Origin: Falsarthrobacter nasiphocae
GTDB lineage: Bacteria > Actinomycetota > Actinomycetes > Actinomycetales > Micrococcaceae
NCBI RefSeq assembly: GCF_031456275.1
Contig: NZ_JAVDUI010000001.1
Location: 1,570,965 to 1,634,964, forward strand
Direction: 5' to 3'
DNA: 64,000 nucleotides
A model generated the notes under the pieces. The model had not been told where the DNA came from and ran no database searches. It saw only the letters and a program-made list of their open reading frames with translations. Positions 1 to 8,630 of this stretch are shown here, one piece after another (positions within the stretch are counted from its first letter, which is position 1; each line of letters begins with the position of its first letter). A program made the translations under genes and the position numbers.

Positions 1-184
1 CGCCGGAGCCCTTGGCGTGCGGACGACGCTCCGGGACGTTCATCCGGTTGAAGTGCTGCAGGGACTCCACGAGGTGGTGGTCGTGGAGGACGATCGGGCC
101 GTTGTTGCCGATCGTCAGCGAGTTGCGATCAGAGACGGCGGGTGCGCCCTCGGGTGTGGTGGACGGGAATTTCGCGTCAGTCAT
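1..184 (-). CDS. katA: Catalase, N-terminal fragment (runs off the left edge)
   Basis: Only the first 61 codons lie in the window; the gene continues beyond base 1. The translated N-terminus carries the clade-type catalase block with [12 protein letters not shown], which contains the distal active-site histidine, preceded by the usual [18 protein letters not shown]-like lead-in. Catalases dismute hydrogen peroxide to water and oxygen in the cytoplasm using haem. The ATG at 184 overlaps the end of the upstream Fur-family gene by 8 bp, so the two are almost certainly co-transcribed and translationally coupled, the classic arrangement for a peroxide- or iron-sensing regulator and its catalase target. 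Symbol katA is by family; the rest of the protein cannot be checked. Confidence 0.9.
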   Translation of the reverse strand, partial: MTDAKFPSTTPEGAPAVSDRNSLTIGNNGPIVLHDHHLVESLQHFNRMNVPERRPHAKGSG

Positions 185-695
185 GGTTCACTCCATTCAT
201 CGTGGAATCTTCGTGTCCGACGGCGGGCTGCGCGGTGTTGGCCGCGGTGGCGCAGTCGTGGCACAGGCCGCGGAAGACGACGTCCGCGACCTCGATCCGC
301 ATGTCAGTCGACTGCGGGTCGAGACAAGGGGCGTGGCCGACGGCGCAGGGCACGTCGTCCACGCGGCCGCAGGTGCGGCAGACGGCGTGGTGGTGGTTGT
401 CCCCCACGCGCGTCTCGAAGAGGGCCCGCCCGGTGCCGAGGTCGACCTTGCGAACGAGGTCGGCTCGTTCGAGGTCCCCCAGGACGGCGTAGACGGACGG
501 CAGGGCAATGGCTGCCTCGGGGCCCGCGACGGCGGGGATGGCTCGAGCGATCTCGTCAGCCATGAGATGGCCGGCGTCGTGCAGAGACGAGAGCACGGCG
601 AGGCGTTGGCGAGTCACGCGCAGTCCGCGCGCCTTGAGGAGGGCGCGCCAGTCCGGCGCCGCGGGGGCGGCCGAGGTCTGCGTCACACTGTCCAT
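177..695 (-). CDS. Fur-family metalloregulator (PerR/FurA-like) upstream of catalase
   Basis: This 172-residue protein has the Fur layout: an N-terminal winged helix ([16 protein letters not shown], about residues 24-39, with [13 protein letters not shown] in the recognition region) and a C-terminal dimerisation domain with the histidine cluster DNHHHAVC and two cysteine pairs (CRTCG and CHDCA) that usually hold structural zinc. Family members repress genes using iron, manganese or peroxide as signal. Its 8-bp overlap with the catalase start argues for a PerR/FurA role in peroxide defence, as in mycobacterial furA-katG. A TAGCCT -10 box sits 6 nt before the ATG, so the transcript may be leaderless and begin with this gene. 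The exact subtype (Fur, PerR or Zur) is not settled from sequence alone. Confidence 0.85.
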   Translation of the reverse strand: MDSVTQTSAAPAAPDWRALLKARGLRVTRQRLAVLSSLHDAGHLMADEIARAIPAVAGPEAAIALPSVYAVLGDLERADLVRKVDLGTGRALFETRVGDNHHHAVCRTCGRVDDVPCAVGHAPCLDPQSTDMRIEVADVVFRGLCHDCATAANTAQPAVGHEDSTMNGVNHD

Positions 696-701
696 GCCCC
701 C

Positions 702-707
702 AGGCTA
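702..707 (-). promoter_or_regulatory. -10 box of the fur-katA operon, leaderless type
   Basis: On the minus strand TAGCCT lies exactly 6 nt before the ATG of the Fur-family gene. No good -35 hexamer is visible. Transcription from it would start at or within a base of the start codon, giving a leaderless mRNA. Confidence 0.5.
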
Positions 708-731
708 GCCCTTTTCCTGAATCACTCATAA

Positions 732-750
732 TAAGGCCTGCCTCACCTTG
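732..750. promoter_or_regulatory. DtxR/IdeR-like iron box upstream of fur-katA
   Basis: TAAGGCCTGCCTCACCTTG matches about 14 of 19 positions of the actinobacterial DtxR/IdeR operator (TWAGGTTAGSCTWACCTWA). It lies between the divergent Fur-family gene and the DJ-1-family gene, 37-55 bp upstream of the putative fur transcription start. A closely related box precedes efeU at 15410. The match is imperfect, so this is a candidate only. Confidence 0.4.
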
Positions 751-899
751 CCGCCTCGCCCCCTGTACGCACGCCGCGAACGCTCGTCACGGAGGGCGCC
801 AGTTTCACCGTTCTCCCAGGAACGCATGGATACGGTGAGGGAAGAGAGCGTCCTCGCGGCGTTCCCCACTGACCCCAGCCAACACCCCAGGAGGCCACC

Positions 900-1673
900 A
901 TGAAGAAGGTCCTGCTCGTCCTCACCAGCCACGACCAGCTCGGAGACACCGGCGAGAAGACCGGATACTTCGTCGGCGAGGCCGCCCACCCGTGGAAGGT
1001 CTTCACGGATGCGGGCTACTTTGTTGACTTCGCCTCGATTGCCGGCGGTCAGCCCCCGCAGGACGGCGTCGACGAGGACGACGAGATCTCGATGGCCTTC
1101 CTCAACGACGAGACCGTCAAGGCGTCCCTGTACAACACGCCCAAGGTCTCGGTTGTGGATCCGGACCTCTATGACGCGGTCTACCTCGTGGGCGGGCACG
1201 GCACCATGTTCGACTTCACCAAGCACGAGCCCCTCCAGAAGCTCGTCTCCACGGTGTACGACGACGGCGGCGTCGTGGGTGCCGTGTGCCATGGCATCGC
1301 CGGCCTCCTCGGCGCGGAGCTGGAGAACGGCCTGCGCATCCTCGAGGGCAAGAAGGCCACGTCCTTCACCAACGCGGAGGAGGAGGCAGCCAAGAAGACG
1401 GAGGCCGTTCCGTACCTCCTTCAGGATGCGGTGGAGGCCGACGGCGCCACGTTCAAGGAGGCCGAGCCCTTCGAGGAGAACGTCGTCGTGGACGAGAACC
1501 TCGTGACCGGCCAGAACCCGGCCTCCGCGGGAGGCGTGGCCAAGGAGATGGTCAAGCTCATCACCGTGGCCGTCCGCCGGGAGAAGAAGCAGGAGCAGGA
1601 CGAGGCCGAGGCTCTCCGCGCCGAGAAGGACGCGGAGAAGGCCGCTGAAGAGGCAGACGACGAGAACGCCTAG
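900..1673 (+). CDS. DJ-1/PfpI-family (class I glutamine amidotransferase-like) protein
   Basis: The 257-residue product has the DJ-1/PfpI fold signature: an N-terminal KKVLLVLTSH strand, the GEAAHPW segment that in Hsp31-type members carries the active-site glutamate, and the nucleophile elbow GAVCHG with the catalytic cysteine. Hsp31-like relatives act as glyoxalase III/deglycase or chaperones in the cytoplasm. The last ~30 residues are a highly charged Lys/Glu tail without family precedent that I recognise. The ATG is preceded by AGGAGG at proper spacing. It stands alone, divergent from fur-katA, so a stress role is plausible but inferred. Substrate cannot be assigned. Confidence 0.85.
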   Translation: MKKVLLVLTSHDQLGDTGEKTGYFVGEAAHPWKVFTDAGYFVDFASIAGGQPPQDGVDEDDEISMAFLNDETVKASLYNTPKVSVVDPDLYDAVYLVGGHGTMFDFTKHEPLQKLVSTVYDDGGVVGAVCHGIAGLLGAELENGLRILEGKKATSFTNAEEEAAKKTEAVPYLLQDAVEADGATFKEAEPFEENVVVDENLVTGQNPASAGGVAKEMVKLITVAVRREKKQEQDEAEALRAEKDAEKAAEEADDENA

Positions 1674-1726
1674 CCAGGCCTCCGTCCGTGGGGCTGGCGC
1701 CCAGACTCATTGTGGAGAATGACCTC

Positions 1727-2623
1727 ATGCATGAGCATCACAACGGACTCAAGACGGCTGCTCTCTTCGGAGGCATGTTCGCTGTCCTCCTCGCCATCGG
1801 CGCGGTCATCGCCAGCTCCACGGGGCGGCCCGGGTTCCTCTACGGGTTCGCCATCATCGGCGTCGTCATGACGTTCTACAGCTACTGGAACTCGGACAAG
1901 ATCGCCATCCGGTCTATGAACGCCTACCCCGTGACGCCGGATCAGGCGCCGGAGATCTACCGGATTGTGCATGAGCTCTCGGAACGCGCCCAGCAGCCCA
2001 TGCCCCGCATCTTCGTGGCGCCGACGCCCACGCCCAACGCGTTCGCCACGGGCCGCAACCCCAAGAACGCGGCCGTGTGCTGCACCGAGGGCATCCTCCA
2101 GCTGCTCGACGAGCGGGAGCTGCGCGGTGTCCTGGGGCACGAGCTCATGCACGTCTACAACCGGGACATCCTCACGAGCTCGGTGGCCGCCGCCATCGGA
2201 GGCGTCATCTCGTCCGTGGCCCAGGGGATGCTCTGGTTCGGCGGCGGAAGCCGGGAGAACCGCGGAAACCCGCTGGCGATGATCGCCGTCGCTCTCCTGG
2301 CGCCCATCGCGGCCACGGTCATCCAGATGTCCATCTCCCGCACGCGCGAGTACGACGCGGACGAGGACGGTGCACGGCTCACGCAGGACCCGCTCGCGCT
2401 CGCGTCCGCGCTCAACAAGCTCCAGACCGGCATCTCGCGGTACCCCATGGACGCGGAGAACCCGCGCGTGCAGAACACAGCGCACATGATGATCGCCAAC
2501 CCGTTCCGCGGGGCCAAGCTCGGGAACATGTTCTCGACGCACCCGCCGATGGAGCAGCGCATCGCCCGTCTCGAGGCCATGGCAGGGGGCCAGGGGCGCA
2601 CCGAGGTGGGCTTCTACCGCTAG
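1727..2623 (+). CDS. htpX: Membrane zinc metalloprotease HtpX
   Basis: A 298-residue M48B peptidase. Hydrophobic segments near residues 10-50 and around 150-200 flank the zinc site HELMH (in GVLGHELMHVYNRD); the third ligand is in the REYDADEDGA segment, followed by THPPMEQRIARLEA near the C-terminus. HtpX degrades misfolded membrane proteins at the inner face of the cytoplasmic membrane. I chose the ATG at 1727, preceded by GGAG at 10 nt and giving the family N-terminus MHEHHNGLKTA, over a GTG 39 bases earlier. It follows the DJ-1-family gene by 53 bp and could share its transcript. Confidence 0.92.
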   Translation: MHEHHNGLKTAALFGGMFAVLLAIGAVIASSTGRPGFLYGFAIIGVVMTFYSYWNSDKIAIRSMNAYPVTPDQAPEIYRIVHELSERAQQPMPRIFVAPTPTPNAFATGRNPKNAAVCCTEGILQLLDERELRGVLGHELMHVYNRDILTSSVAAAIGGVISSVAQGMLWFGGGSRENRGNPLAMIAVALLAPIAATVIQMSISRTREYDADEDGARLTQDPLALASALNKLQTGISRYPMDAENPRVQNTAHMMIANPFRGAKLGNMFSTHPPMEQRIARLEAMAGGQGRTEVGFYR

Positions 2624-2737
2624 GCCGCGCCCTCCGCACCGCACTGCTCCCAGCTGGCCCGCTCGGCCGCGCCGGCTCCACGGCGCCCGCTCCGCCCTGC
2701 CAGTTCCACCGCGCGGGCCGGGAACGGGCACAAAGAA

Positions 2738-2776
2738 AGAGAGTGCAGACCCGGTCGGGCCTGCACTCTCTCCTTT
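2738..2776. terminator. Bidirectional intrinsic terminator between htpX and the oligopeptide operon
   Basis: An 11-bp perfect stem (AGAGAGTGCAG at 2738-2748 pairing with 2761-2771) encloses a 12-nt loop. It is followed by CCTTT on the plus strand and by TTTCTTTG on the minus strand. It lies between two convergent genes. Confidence 0.85.
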
Positions 2777-2813
2777 ATGCCTCGGCGTCGGTAGTTCGCC
2801 AGGGCAGGTCTCT

Positions 2814-4532
2814 TTACTTGTGGGTCGAGCCCTTCTCGAAGCCGACCTTCGTCCAGTCAATCGACTGGTAGAGGGACGGGCCGTAGTTGGCGAGGCCCTT
2901 GCGGTACAGCGAGATGATCGGGCCGTTCCACATCGGAAGCATGCCGTACTGCTCCATGGCCTTCTTCTCGATGGCGTTGGCCTGCTTGGCGCGAGCCGAG
3001 GCGTCGTCGCTCATCTTGAAGTCCGCGATCATCTTGTCGATCTCGGCCGTACCCGTGCCGGACATGTTCTCGCCGCCCGACTTGTAGTACTGCTTGGGGG
3101 CGCTCGTCGGGTCGGAGCCGACCGTGTAGCCCATCATGATGACCTGGAAGTTCCGCTTGGCCATCGTGTCGTTGAACTGCGAGTCGCCGCGCACGTCCAG
3201 CTTGAGCTCGATGCCCGCGTTCTTCATCTGGGCCTGGATCGTCTGGTCGAGCGCCGTCGTCATCGGGTCGCCCTGACCGAAGTCGGTCAGCGTGACGGTG
3301 AGGCGCTTGCCGTCCTTGGCGTAGATGCCGTCCGAGCCCTTCTTCCAGCCGGCTGCCTCGAGGGTCTTGTTGGACTCCTCGACGGACGTCTGGACGGGGT
3401 AGTTGTTCTCGTAGTAGGGGGAGAACGGCATGCTCATCCAGGAGCCCGGGGCGTCTTCCTTCCAGTCGAGGCCCTTGTAGCGGACGTCGCGCATCTGCTC
3501 GCGGTTGGTGGCCTGCCACATCGCCTTGCGGATCACGGGGTCCTTGACGAGGGAGTCCGACTTCGCGTTGAAGACGAGGCCGAAGACCGAGAGGCGCTGG
3601 CCGCGGCGCTCCTCGGCGTTGGCGGCGCCGGCGGCCTGCTTGTAGCGGGCCTCGGTGGAGATGGCGACGGCGTCGACCTCGCCGTTCTTGAACGCCGCGA
3701 TGTTCGCGGTCGAGTCAATGGCGCGGAAGATGATCTTGTTGAGGACCGGCTTCTCGCCCCACCACTTGTCGTTGGGGACCATGGAGACGGTCTTCGCCGC
3801 GGAGTCGTTCTTCTCGAGCTTGAACGGGCCTGCCATCCACTCGGGGTGCAGCTTGTTGAAGCCCTTGTTGAAGATGTCCGGCGTGTTGATCGCGGGGTGG
3901 AACATGCCCTCGCCGCTGCCGTCGGAGAAGAGGTCCTCCCAGGGGTAGAACTCCTTCTTCATCGTCACGACGGCGACGTTGTCCTTGTCGCCCTTCTCGA
4001 CCTTCTCGATGTCCTCGTAGCCGGCGCTCGAGACAAGGGCGTAGTCCTTGTTCTTGCCGGAGAGGACCTCGGCCTGGTTCTTGAGGGTCTTCCAGTCGAT
4101 CGGCGTGCCGTCGTTCCACTTGGCCTTCGGGTTGAAGGTGTAGGTGATGACCTGCTTGCCGTCCTTCATCTCAGACTTGGCGTCCTCCATGAAGTCCTTG
4201 TTGAGGACGGGGGAGCCGTCGGCCTTGTAGTTGAAGACCGTCGCCTGGTACATCGGGGACTGCATGTTGGCGTTGTCCGAGCTGTTGCCGTTGGCGGAGA
4301 ACCGGTTGTAGTCCGGGCCGATGCCGCCGACGGGGATCTGGAGGGTGCCGCCCTGGTCGAGCTTGTCGACAGGCTGCGGGTTGGTCGCCGTCTTGTCGCT
4401 GCCGGAGGTGCCAGCGTCGATCTTCGCGTCGTTGCCGCCGCCACCGCAGGCCGCGAGGGCGAGGACGGAGACGAGAGCAACGGCGGAGACCTTGAGAGTG
4501 CGGGAGGCCGGGGCCTTGGATCCCTGGATCAT
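2814..4532 (-). CDS. Oligopeptide-type ABC transporter substrate-binding lipoprotein (copy 1)
   Basis: A 572-residue SBP_bac_5-family receptor. A basic N-terminus and hydrophobic stretch end in the lipobox LAAC (lipidated Cys29), so it should be anchored outside the membrane. The mature part has the family's long two-lobe layout, including conserved segments such as YTFNPKAKWNDGTPIDW and KSGGENMSGTGT. I chose the ATG at 4532, with AAAGG 7 nt upstream, over one 18 bases earlier; the paralogue at 10810 starts in the same context. It is the last gene of operon 1 (B-C-DF-A order). Oligopeptides are the usual ligands, but the substrate is not shown by the sequence. Confidence 0.9.
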   Translation of the reverse strand: MIQGSKAPASRTLKVSAVALVSVLALAACGGGGNDAKIDAGTSGSDKTATNPQPVDKLDQGGTLQIPVGGIGPDYNRFSANGNSSDNANMQSPMYQATVFNYKADGSPVLNKDFMEDAKSEMKDGKQVITYTFNPKAKWNDGTPIDWKTLKNQAEVLSGKNKDYALVSSAGYEDIEKVEKGDKDNVAVVTMKKEFYPWEDLFSDGSGEGMFHPAINTPDIFNKGFNKLHPEWMAGPFKLEKNDSAAKTVSMVPNDKWWGEKPVLNKIIFRAIDSTANIAAFKNGEVDAVAISTEARYKQAAGAANAEERRGQRLSVFGLVFNAKSDSLVKDPVIRKAMWQATNREQMRDVRYKGLDWKEDAPGSWMSMPFSPYYENNYPVQTSVEESNKTLEAAGWKKGSDGIYAKDGKRLTVTLTDFGQGDPMTTALDQTIQAQMKNAGIELKLDVRGDSQFNDTMAKRNFQVIMMGYTVGSDPTSAPKQYYKSGGENMSGTGTAEIDKMIADFKMSDDASARAKQANAIEKKAMEQYGMLPMWNGPIISLYRKGLANYGPSLYQSIDWTKVGFEKGSTHK

Positions 4533-4546
4533 GGGATGACCTTTCG

Positions 4547-6700
4547 TCATGACGCAGAGGGCGTCGTCACGGGGTGGGGAGTGGCGATCTTCTCGACGCT
4601 TGTCGGGAAGAAGCAGGCGAATTGCTGCCCGCTGCCATCGGTTTCGAGCGGTGGTGTGGTGGAGCGGCAGTGCTCCTGTTTCTCTGGTGGAAGCATCCGG
4701 TAGACGGGGCAGCGACTTGAGAAGTTGCAGCCTGTGGGTGCGTCCAGCGGGGTCGGGAGGTCACCGGTGAGGATGATGCGCTCTCGTTCCCGTTCAACTC
4801 TCGGATCCGGGATGGGAATGGCCGAGAGCAGAGCTTGGGTGTAGGGGTGGCGGGGGTTGTCGAAGACCTCGGCGGCGGTGCCGATTTCGACGATTTTGCC
4901 CAGGTACATGACGGCGACTCGGTCGGAGATGTGTCGGACGACGGAGAGGTCGTGGGCGACGAGGAGGTAGGAGAGCCCGAGTTCGGCGCGCAGGGTGGCC
5001 AGCAGGTTGATGACGCCGGCTTGGACGGAGACGTCCAGGGCGGAGACGGGTTCGTCGAGGACGACGAGTTTGGGGTTGGAGGCCAGGGCGCGGGCGATGC
5101 CGATGCGTTGGCGCTGTCCGCCGGAGAATTGGGCGGGGAAGCGGTTGACGTGGTCGGGTTGGAGGCCGACGGTGCGCATGAGTTCGCGGATGCGGGGTTC
5201 GATTTTGTCTTTGGGGTAGCCGAATTGCTGAAGGGGTTCGGCGAGGACTTCGTAGACGGTGAATCGGGGGTCGAGTGCTCCGGAGGGGTCTTGGAAGACC
5301 ATTTGGATGTCGGAGCGGATGGCGCGGTTGGTGGCGCCGGTGAGGTTGGTCTTGTCCTGGTTGGATTTGCCGTTGATGAGGATTTCGCCTTCACCTTTGT
5401 TGGTGAATTCCATGACCTCGAGGAGGGTGGTGGTTTTTCCTGATCCGGATTCGCCGACGATGGAGAGGCATTCGCCTTCGCGGATGTCGAGGGTGAGGCC
5501 GTCGACGGCTTTGACGGTGCCGATGACTTTTTTGACGAGGGCGCCCTTGGTGAGGGGGAAGTGTTTTTTGACGTTGCGGAGTTCCAGGACGGTGGGGCGG
5601 TGTTCGCGGGGTGTGGCGTCCAGGGGTGAGGCGGGAATCTCCGGCGCCGTGAAGATGTCCCGCGCGTCGACGCCGGCCAGCTCGTTGGACTTGACGCACG
5701 CGGCCGCGTGGTCCGGCCCCACCCTGATGAGGTCCGGCTCGCCGTTCATGCACTCGGGGCCCGCGAGCGGGCAGCGCGGCGCGAACGAGCAGGCCGTCGG
5801 CGCATGGAGGAGGTTCGGGGGAGTGCCGTTGATGGGCACGAGCGCCTTGGACTCGGTGGCGTCGATGCGCGGCACGGAGGCGAGCAGGCCCATGGTGTAG
5901 GGCATGCGGGGCTCGTAGAAGATGTCGTCGACGCTGCCGGTCTCGATCGGCTTGCCCGCGTACATGACGATGACGTCGTCCGCGAGGTCAGCGATGACGC
6001 CGAGGTCGTGGGTGATCATGATGACGGCGGCGCCGGTCTCGCGCTGGGCGATCCGCAGAATCTCGAGGATCTGGGCCTGGATGGTGACGTCGAGGGCCGT
6101 CGTCGGCTCGTCGCAGATGAGGACCTTGGGCTCGTTGGCGATGGCGATGGCGATCATGACGCGCTGGCGCATGCCGCCGGAGAACTCGTGCGGGAAGGCC
6201 TTGAGGCGCTCCTTCGGCGAGGGGATGCCCACGAGGGTCAGGAGCTCGATGGCGCGCTCCTCGACGCGGGCTGCGCTCCAGCTCTTGTTGTGGATCTTGA
6301 TCGCGTCGGTCAGCTGGCGCCCCACCGTCAGGACGGGGGTCAGCGAGGAGAGCGGGTCCTGGAAGACCATGGCCATGTCGTTGCCGCGGTACTTGGACAT
6401 CTGCTTGTCGGACAGGCCCACGAGCTCGGTGCCGTTGAGCTTGATCGAGCCCTCGATGTCCGCGTTCGGGGTCAGCAGACCCATGATCGCGAGGCTCGTG
6501 ACGGACTTGCCGGAGCCGGACTCGCCGACGATGCCCAGGACCTGGCCCCGCCGGAGGTCGAAGTCCATGCCGCGCACGGCGTGAACGGTGCCGGCCTCGG
6601 TGCCGAATCGGACGTTGAGGCCGCGCACGCTGAGCACGGTCTCCCGGGAGTCGACGGCGCGCTCGCGCGTCTCGGAGAAGGCGTTGACTGCGTGGCTCAT
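4547..6700 (-). CDS. Fused double ABC ATPase of the oligopeptide transporter (OppD-OppF fusion, copy 1)
   Basis: 717 residues with two complete nucleotide-binding domains. The first has Walker A GESGSGKS (about 59-66), signature SGGMRQR and Walker [13 protein letters not shown]. The second has [15 protein letters not shown] and [11 protein letters not shown], and each ends in the cysteine-containing oligopeptide C-terminal motif ([16 protein letters not shown]). It powers import through permeases B and C. The ATG at 6700 overlaps the permease stop by 4 bp. The second half is almost identical in DNA to the paralogue at 10841-13099 and uses GAA, AAA, CAA and CCC codons, unlike the first half, which favours GAG, AAG and CCG. 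This suggests that part was imported or converted. Confidence 0.92.
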   Translation of the reverse strand: MSHAVNAFSETRERAVDSRETVLSVRGLNVRFGTEAGTVHAVRGMDFDLRRGQVLGIVGESGSGKSVTSLAIMGLLTPNADIEGSIKLNGTELVGLSDKQMSKYRGNDMAMVFQDPLSSLTPVLTVGRQLTDAIKIHNKSWSAARVEERAIELLTLVGIPSPKERLKAFPHEFSGGMRQRVMIAIAIANEPKVLICDEPTTALDVTIQAQILEILRIAQRETGAAVIMITHDLGVIADLADDVIVMYAGKPIETGSVDDIFYEPRMPYTMGLLASVPRIDATESKALVPINGTPPNLLHAPTACSFAPRCPLAGPECMNGEPDLIRVGPDHAAACVKSNELAGVDARDIFTAPEIPASPLDATPREHRPTVLELRNVKKHFPLTKGALVKKVIGTVKAVDGLTLDIREGECLSIVGESGSGKTTTLLEVMEFTNKGEGEILINGKSNQDKTNLTGATNRAIRSDIQMVFQDPSGALDPRFTVYEVLAEPLQQFGYPKDKIEPRIRELMRTVGLQPDHVNRFPAQFSGGQRQRIGIARALASNPKLVVLDEPVSALDVSVQAGVINLLATLRAELGLSYLLVAHDLSVVRHISDRVAVMYLGKIVEIGTAAEVFDNPRHPYTQALLSAIPIPDPRVERERERIILTGDLPTPLDAPTGCNFSSRCPVYRMLPPEKQEHCRSTTPPLETDGSGQQFACFFPTSVEKIATPHPVTTPSAS
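4644..5655. repeat. Near-identical 1.0-kb repeat, copy 1 (partner at 10947-11958)
   Basis: About 1012 bp match the segment 6303 bp downstream with only two differences that I can see (4733 T/G and 5636 A/G). Both ends break sharply into diverged sequence. The block covers the second ATPase domain of each fused transporter gene. Codon preference inside it differs from the flanking halves of the same genes. Confidence 0.9.
6062..6238. repeat. Second identical tract in the ATPase genes (partner at 12365-12541)
   Basis: 177 bp are identical at the same 6303-bp offset, within the first ATPase domain (signature/Walker B region). Diverged sequence lies on both sides. It looks like a separate gene-conversion tract. 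Confidence 0.75.
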
Positions 6701-7647
6701 TTCTTCTTCTTGGCCTTTCCGCTCGAGGCAGAGGTCGGGTCGAACGCGTCGCGCAGACCGTCGTTGATGAGGGAGAGGGGGCCCGTGATGAGCAGGAGCA
6801 TGATGACCGGCTCCCAGAACATCCACGGGTACGCCTGGAGGGCGTCGCTGGACTGGCCGATGAGCAGGCCCAGGGACGTGTCCGGGAGCTTGACGCCAAT
6901 GCCGAGGAAGGAGAACGTCACCTCGGAGAGGATCGCGGACCAGATGCCCATCGTCGCGGACAGGACAACCTGGCTCGCGATGTTCGGCATGAGGTGGCGC
7001 ATGACGATCTTGAACGGCGGGACGCCCATGTACCGCGCAGCCTTGACGAACTCCCGATCGATGAGGGAGGAGCTGAGGCCGCGCACGAGGCGGGCCGGGC
7101 CCATCCACCCGAAGACCACGAGGAGGAACATGAGGAGGATCCAGCTGCCGCCGCGGCCGTTGGCCATGATGGCGATGATGAGGAAGCTCGGCGCGAGAAT
7201 CATGAGCTCCAGGAAGGCCATGAGGACCTTCTCAATCCAGCGGCCCTGGTTGTAGGCCGCCACGCAGCCGTAGATCGCGGCGATGAAGGCGGAGCTCAGA
7301 CCCACAACGAGGCCGATGACGAGCGAGATGCGCGTGCCCTGGACGAGCTGGGCGAGCATGTCCGCGCCTGCAATGTTCGTCCCCAGCGGGTGGCCCTCCA
7401 TGGGGCGGCTCGCGGTGTTGACGAAGTCGAGCTCCGCGACCTCCCACTTCGTGAAGAGGGGGCCGAAGATCGCGAAGAGGCAGACGAGGAGGAAGATGAC
7501 GAGGCCGACGGCGGCGGGAATGTTGCGGAAGAAGCGGCGGATGATGATCGTCGCCTTGCCGAGGACCTTGCCGTCGTTCTGTTCGGAAGCCTGGATGTTC
7601 TCCGCGGCCTGCTCGTTTTCGAGCGCGTCGAGTTGCGTGGTGGACAT
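6697..7647 (-). CDS. Oligopeptide ABC transporter permease, DppC/OppC type (copy 1)
   Basis: 316 residues. A polar N-terminal arm of ~35 residues is followed by about six membrane spans. The EAA loop that contacts the ATPase is visible as EFVKAARYMGVPPFKIVMRH. OppC-type permeases are distinguished by the conserved start RRFFRNIPAAVGLVIFLLV and the HPLGTNIAGADMLAQ loop, both present. The gene overlaps the ATPase gene by 4 bp and starts 2 nt after the stop of the B permease, so the three are translationally coupled. The C-terminus ends in a lysine-rich tail (KAKKKK). Confidence 0.92.
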   Translation of the reverse strand: MSTTQLDALENEQAAENIQASEQNDGKVLGKATIIIRRFFRNIPAAVGLVIFLLVCLFAIFGPLFTKWEVAELDFVNTASRPMEGHPLGTNIAGADMLAQLVQGTRISLVIGLVVGLSSAFIAAIYGCVAAYNQGRWIEKVLMAFLELMILAPSFLIIAIMANGRGGSWILLMFLLVVFGWMGPARLVRGLSSSLIDREFVKAARYMGVPPFKIVMRHLMPNIASQVVLSATMGIWSAILSEVTFSFLGIGVKLPDTSLGLLIGQSSDALQAYPWMFWEPVIMLLLITGPLSLINDGLRDAFDPTSASSGKAKKKK

Positions 7648-7649
7648 GC

Positions 7650-8630
7650 TCAGATCCTCACTCGGGGGTCAACGAGAACGGTCAGGAAGTCGGCCAGGAT
7701 GAAGCTGAAGGCGGTGACGCAGCAGCCGAAGGCCGTCGTCGCGACCGTCGCATTGACGTCCTGGTTGGCGATGGCCTGGAGGGTCCACATGCCGATGCCC
7801 TGCCAGTTGAAGATCTTCTCCGTGAAGAATCCGCCGATGAAGATGCCGGGGATGACGTAGGCGATCTGCTGGGCCACGGGGATGAAGGAGACGCGCATAG
7901 CGTGGCGGGTGATGGCCTGTCCGCGGGTCAGGCCCGTGGCCCGCGCCGTGCGGACGTAGTCGGTGTTGACGTTGTCCAGAAGGAACTGGCGCATGGTCAC
8001 CTGATAGCCGGCCCAGCTGAGGACGGTCATGGCGATGGTCGGCACGAAATAGTGCTGCGCCTGGTCGACGAGGACGTTCCAGAAGCCGTTGATGTCGTCG
8101 CCCGCAGAGCCCGTCACGTAGAAGAGATTGGTGCCGGCCTTCTGGTTGACCCAGATGAAGAAGAACTGGATCAGGAGGTATGCGGCGGGCAGCGGGAAGA
8201 TGAAGACGAGGTAGGAGTACGTCGTGAGAACACGGTCCGTGACCTTGTACTGGCGGATCGCGGAAATGACGCCGAGGGCCACGCCGACGAGGAGGCTCAA
8301 AATGGTGCCGAGGATGTACAGGCGGACCGAGACCCAGACGCGCACGCTGAATTCCTCGTTGACCACCGAGTTGTCGGGGCCGCGGCCCCAGTCCCAGTGG
8401 AAGACGACGTTCTGGAGCCACTGCACGTACCGCTGCCATGAGCTGAGTGAGGGGTCCAGGCCCATGAGGCGCAGAGCGTTGTTGACCTGCTCCTGAGTGG
8501 GGCGAGGTGTGCGGGCCTCCATGGCCTGGCCGGGGGAGAAGACGGCCGAGGCGATGAAGTAGGTCACTGACGTGACGATGAAGATCATCACTGCATACGT
8601 CAGCGCTCGCTTCGCAAGGTATTTCAGCAT
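7650..8630 (-). CDS. Oligopeptide ABC transporter permease, DppB/OppB type (copy 1)
   Basis: 326 residues with about six membrane spans. An OppB-like periplasmic loop after the first helix carries LGLDPSLSSWQRYVQW-type sequence, and the EAA motif reads DYVRTARATGLTRGQAITRH. The ATG at 8630 (MLKYLAKRA) has AAGG 5-6 nt upstream and matches the start of the paralogue (MFKYLAKRA at 15094). Longer in-frame readings upstream look non-coding. First gene of operon 1. With permease C it forms the transmembrane channel for the substrate delivered by the lipoprotein encoded last in the operon. Confidence 0.92.
   Translation of the reverse strand: MLKYLAKRALTYAVMIFIVTSVTYFIASAVFSPGQAMEARTPRPTQEQVNNALRLMGLDPSLSSWQRYVQWLQNVVFHWDWGRGPDNSVVNEEFSVRVWVSVRLYILGTILSLLVGVALGVISAIRQYKVTDRVLTTYSYLVFIFPLPAAYLLIQFFFIWVNQKAGTNLFYVTGSAGDDINGFWNVLVDQAQHYFVPTIAMTVLSWAGYQVTMRQFLLDNVNTDYVRTARATGLTRGQAITRHAMRVSFIPVAQQIAYVIPGIFIGGFFTEKIFNWQGIGMWTLQAIANQDVNATVATTAFGCCVTAFSFILADFLTVLVDPRVRI

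Noticed and set aside
2820-4703. Very long open frames on the strand opposite the transporter genes (e.g. 627 codons here and 666 codons at 8852-10852)
   Set aside because: They mirror real genes in a GC-rich genome, have Arg/Leu/Gly/Val-rich shadow composition and no ribosome-binding sites or domains.
6700-7108. Long N-terminal extension of the copy-1 ATPase overlapping permease C
   Set aside because: The extra residues are the wrong-frame translation of the permease. The ATG at 6700 with a 4-bp overlap gives the correct family start.
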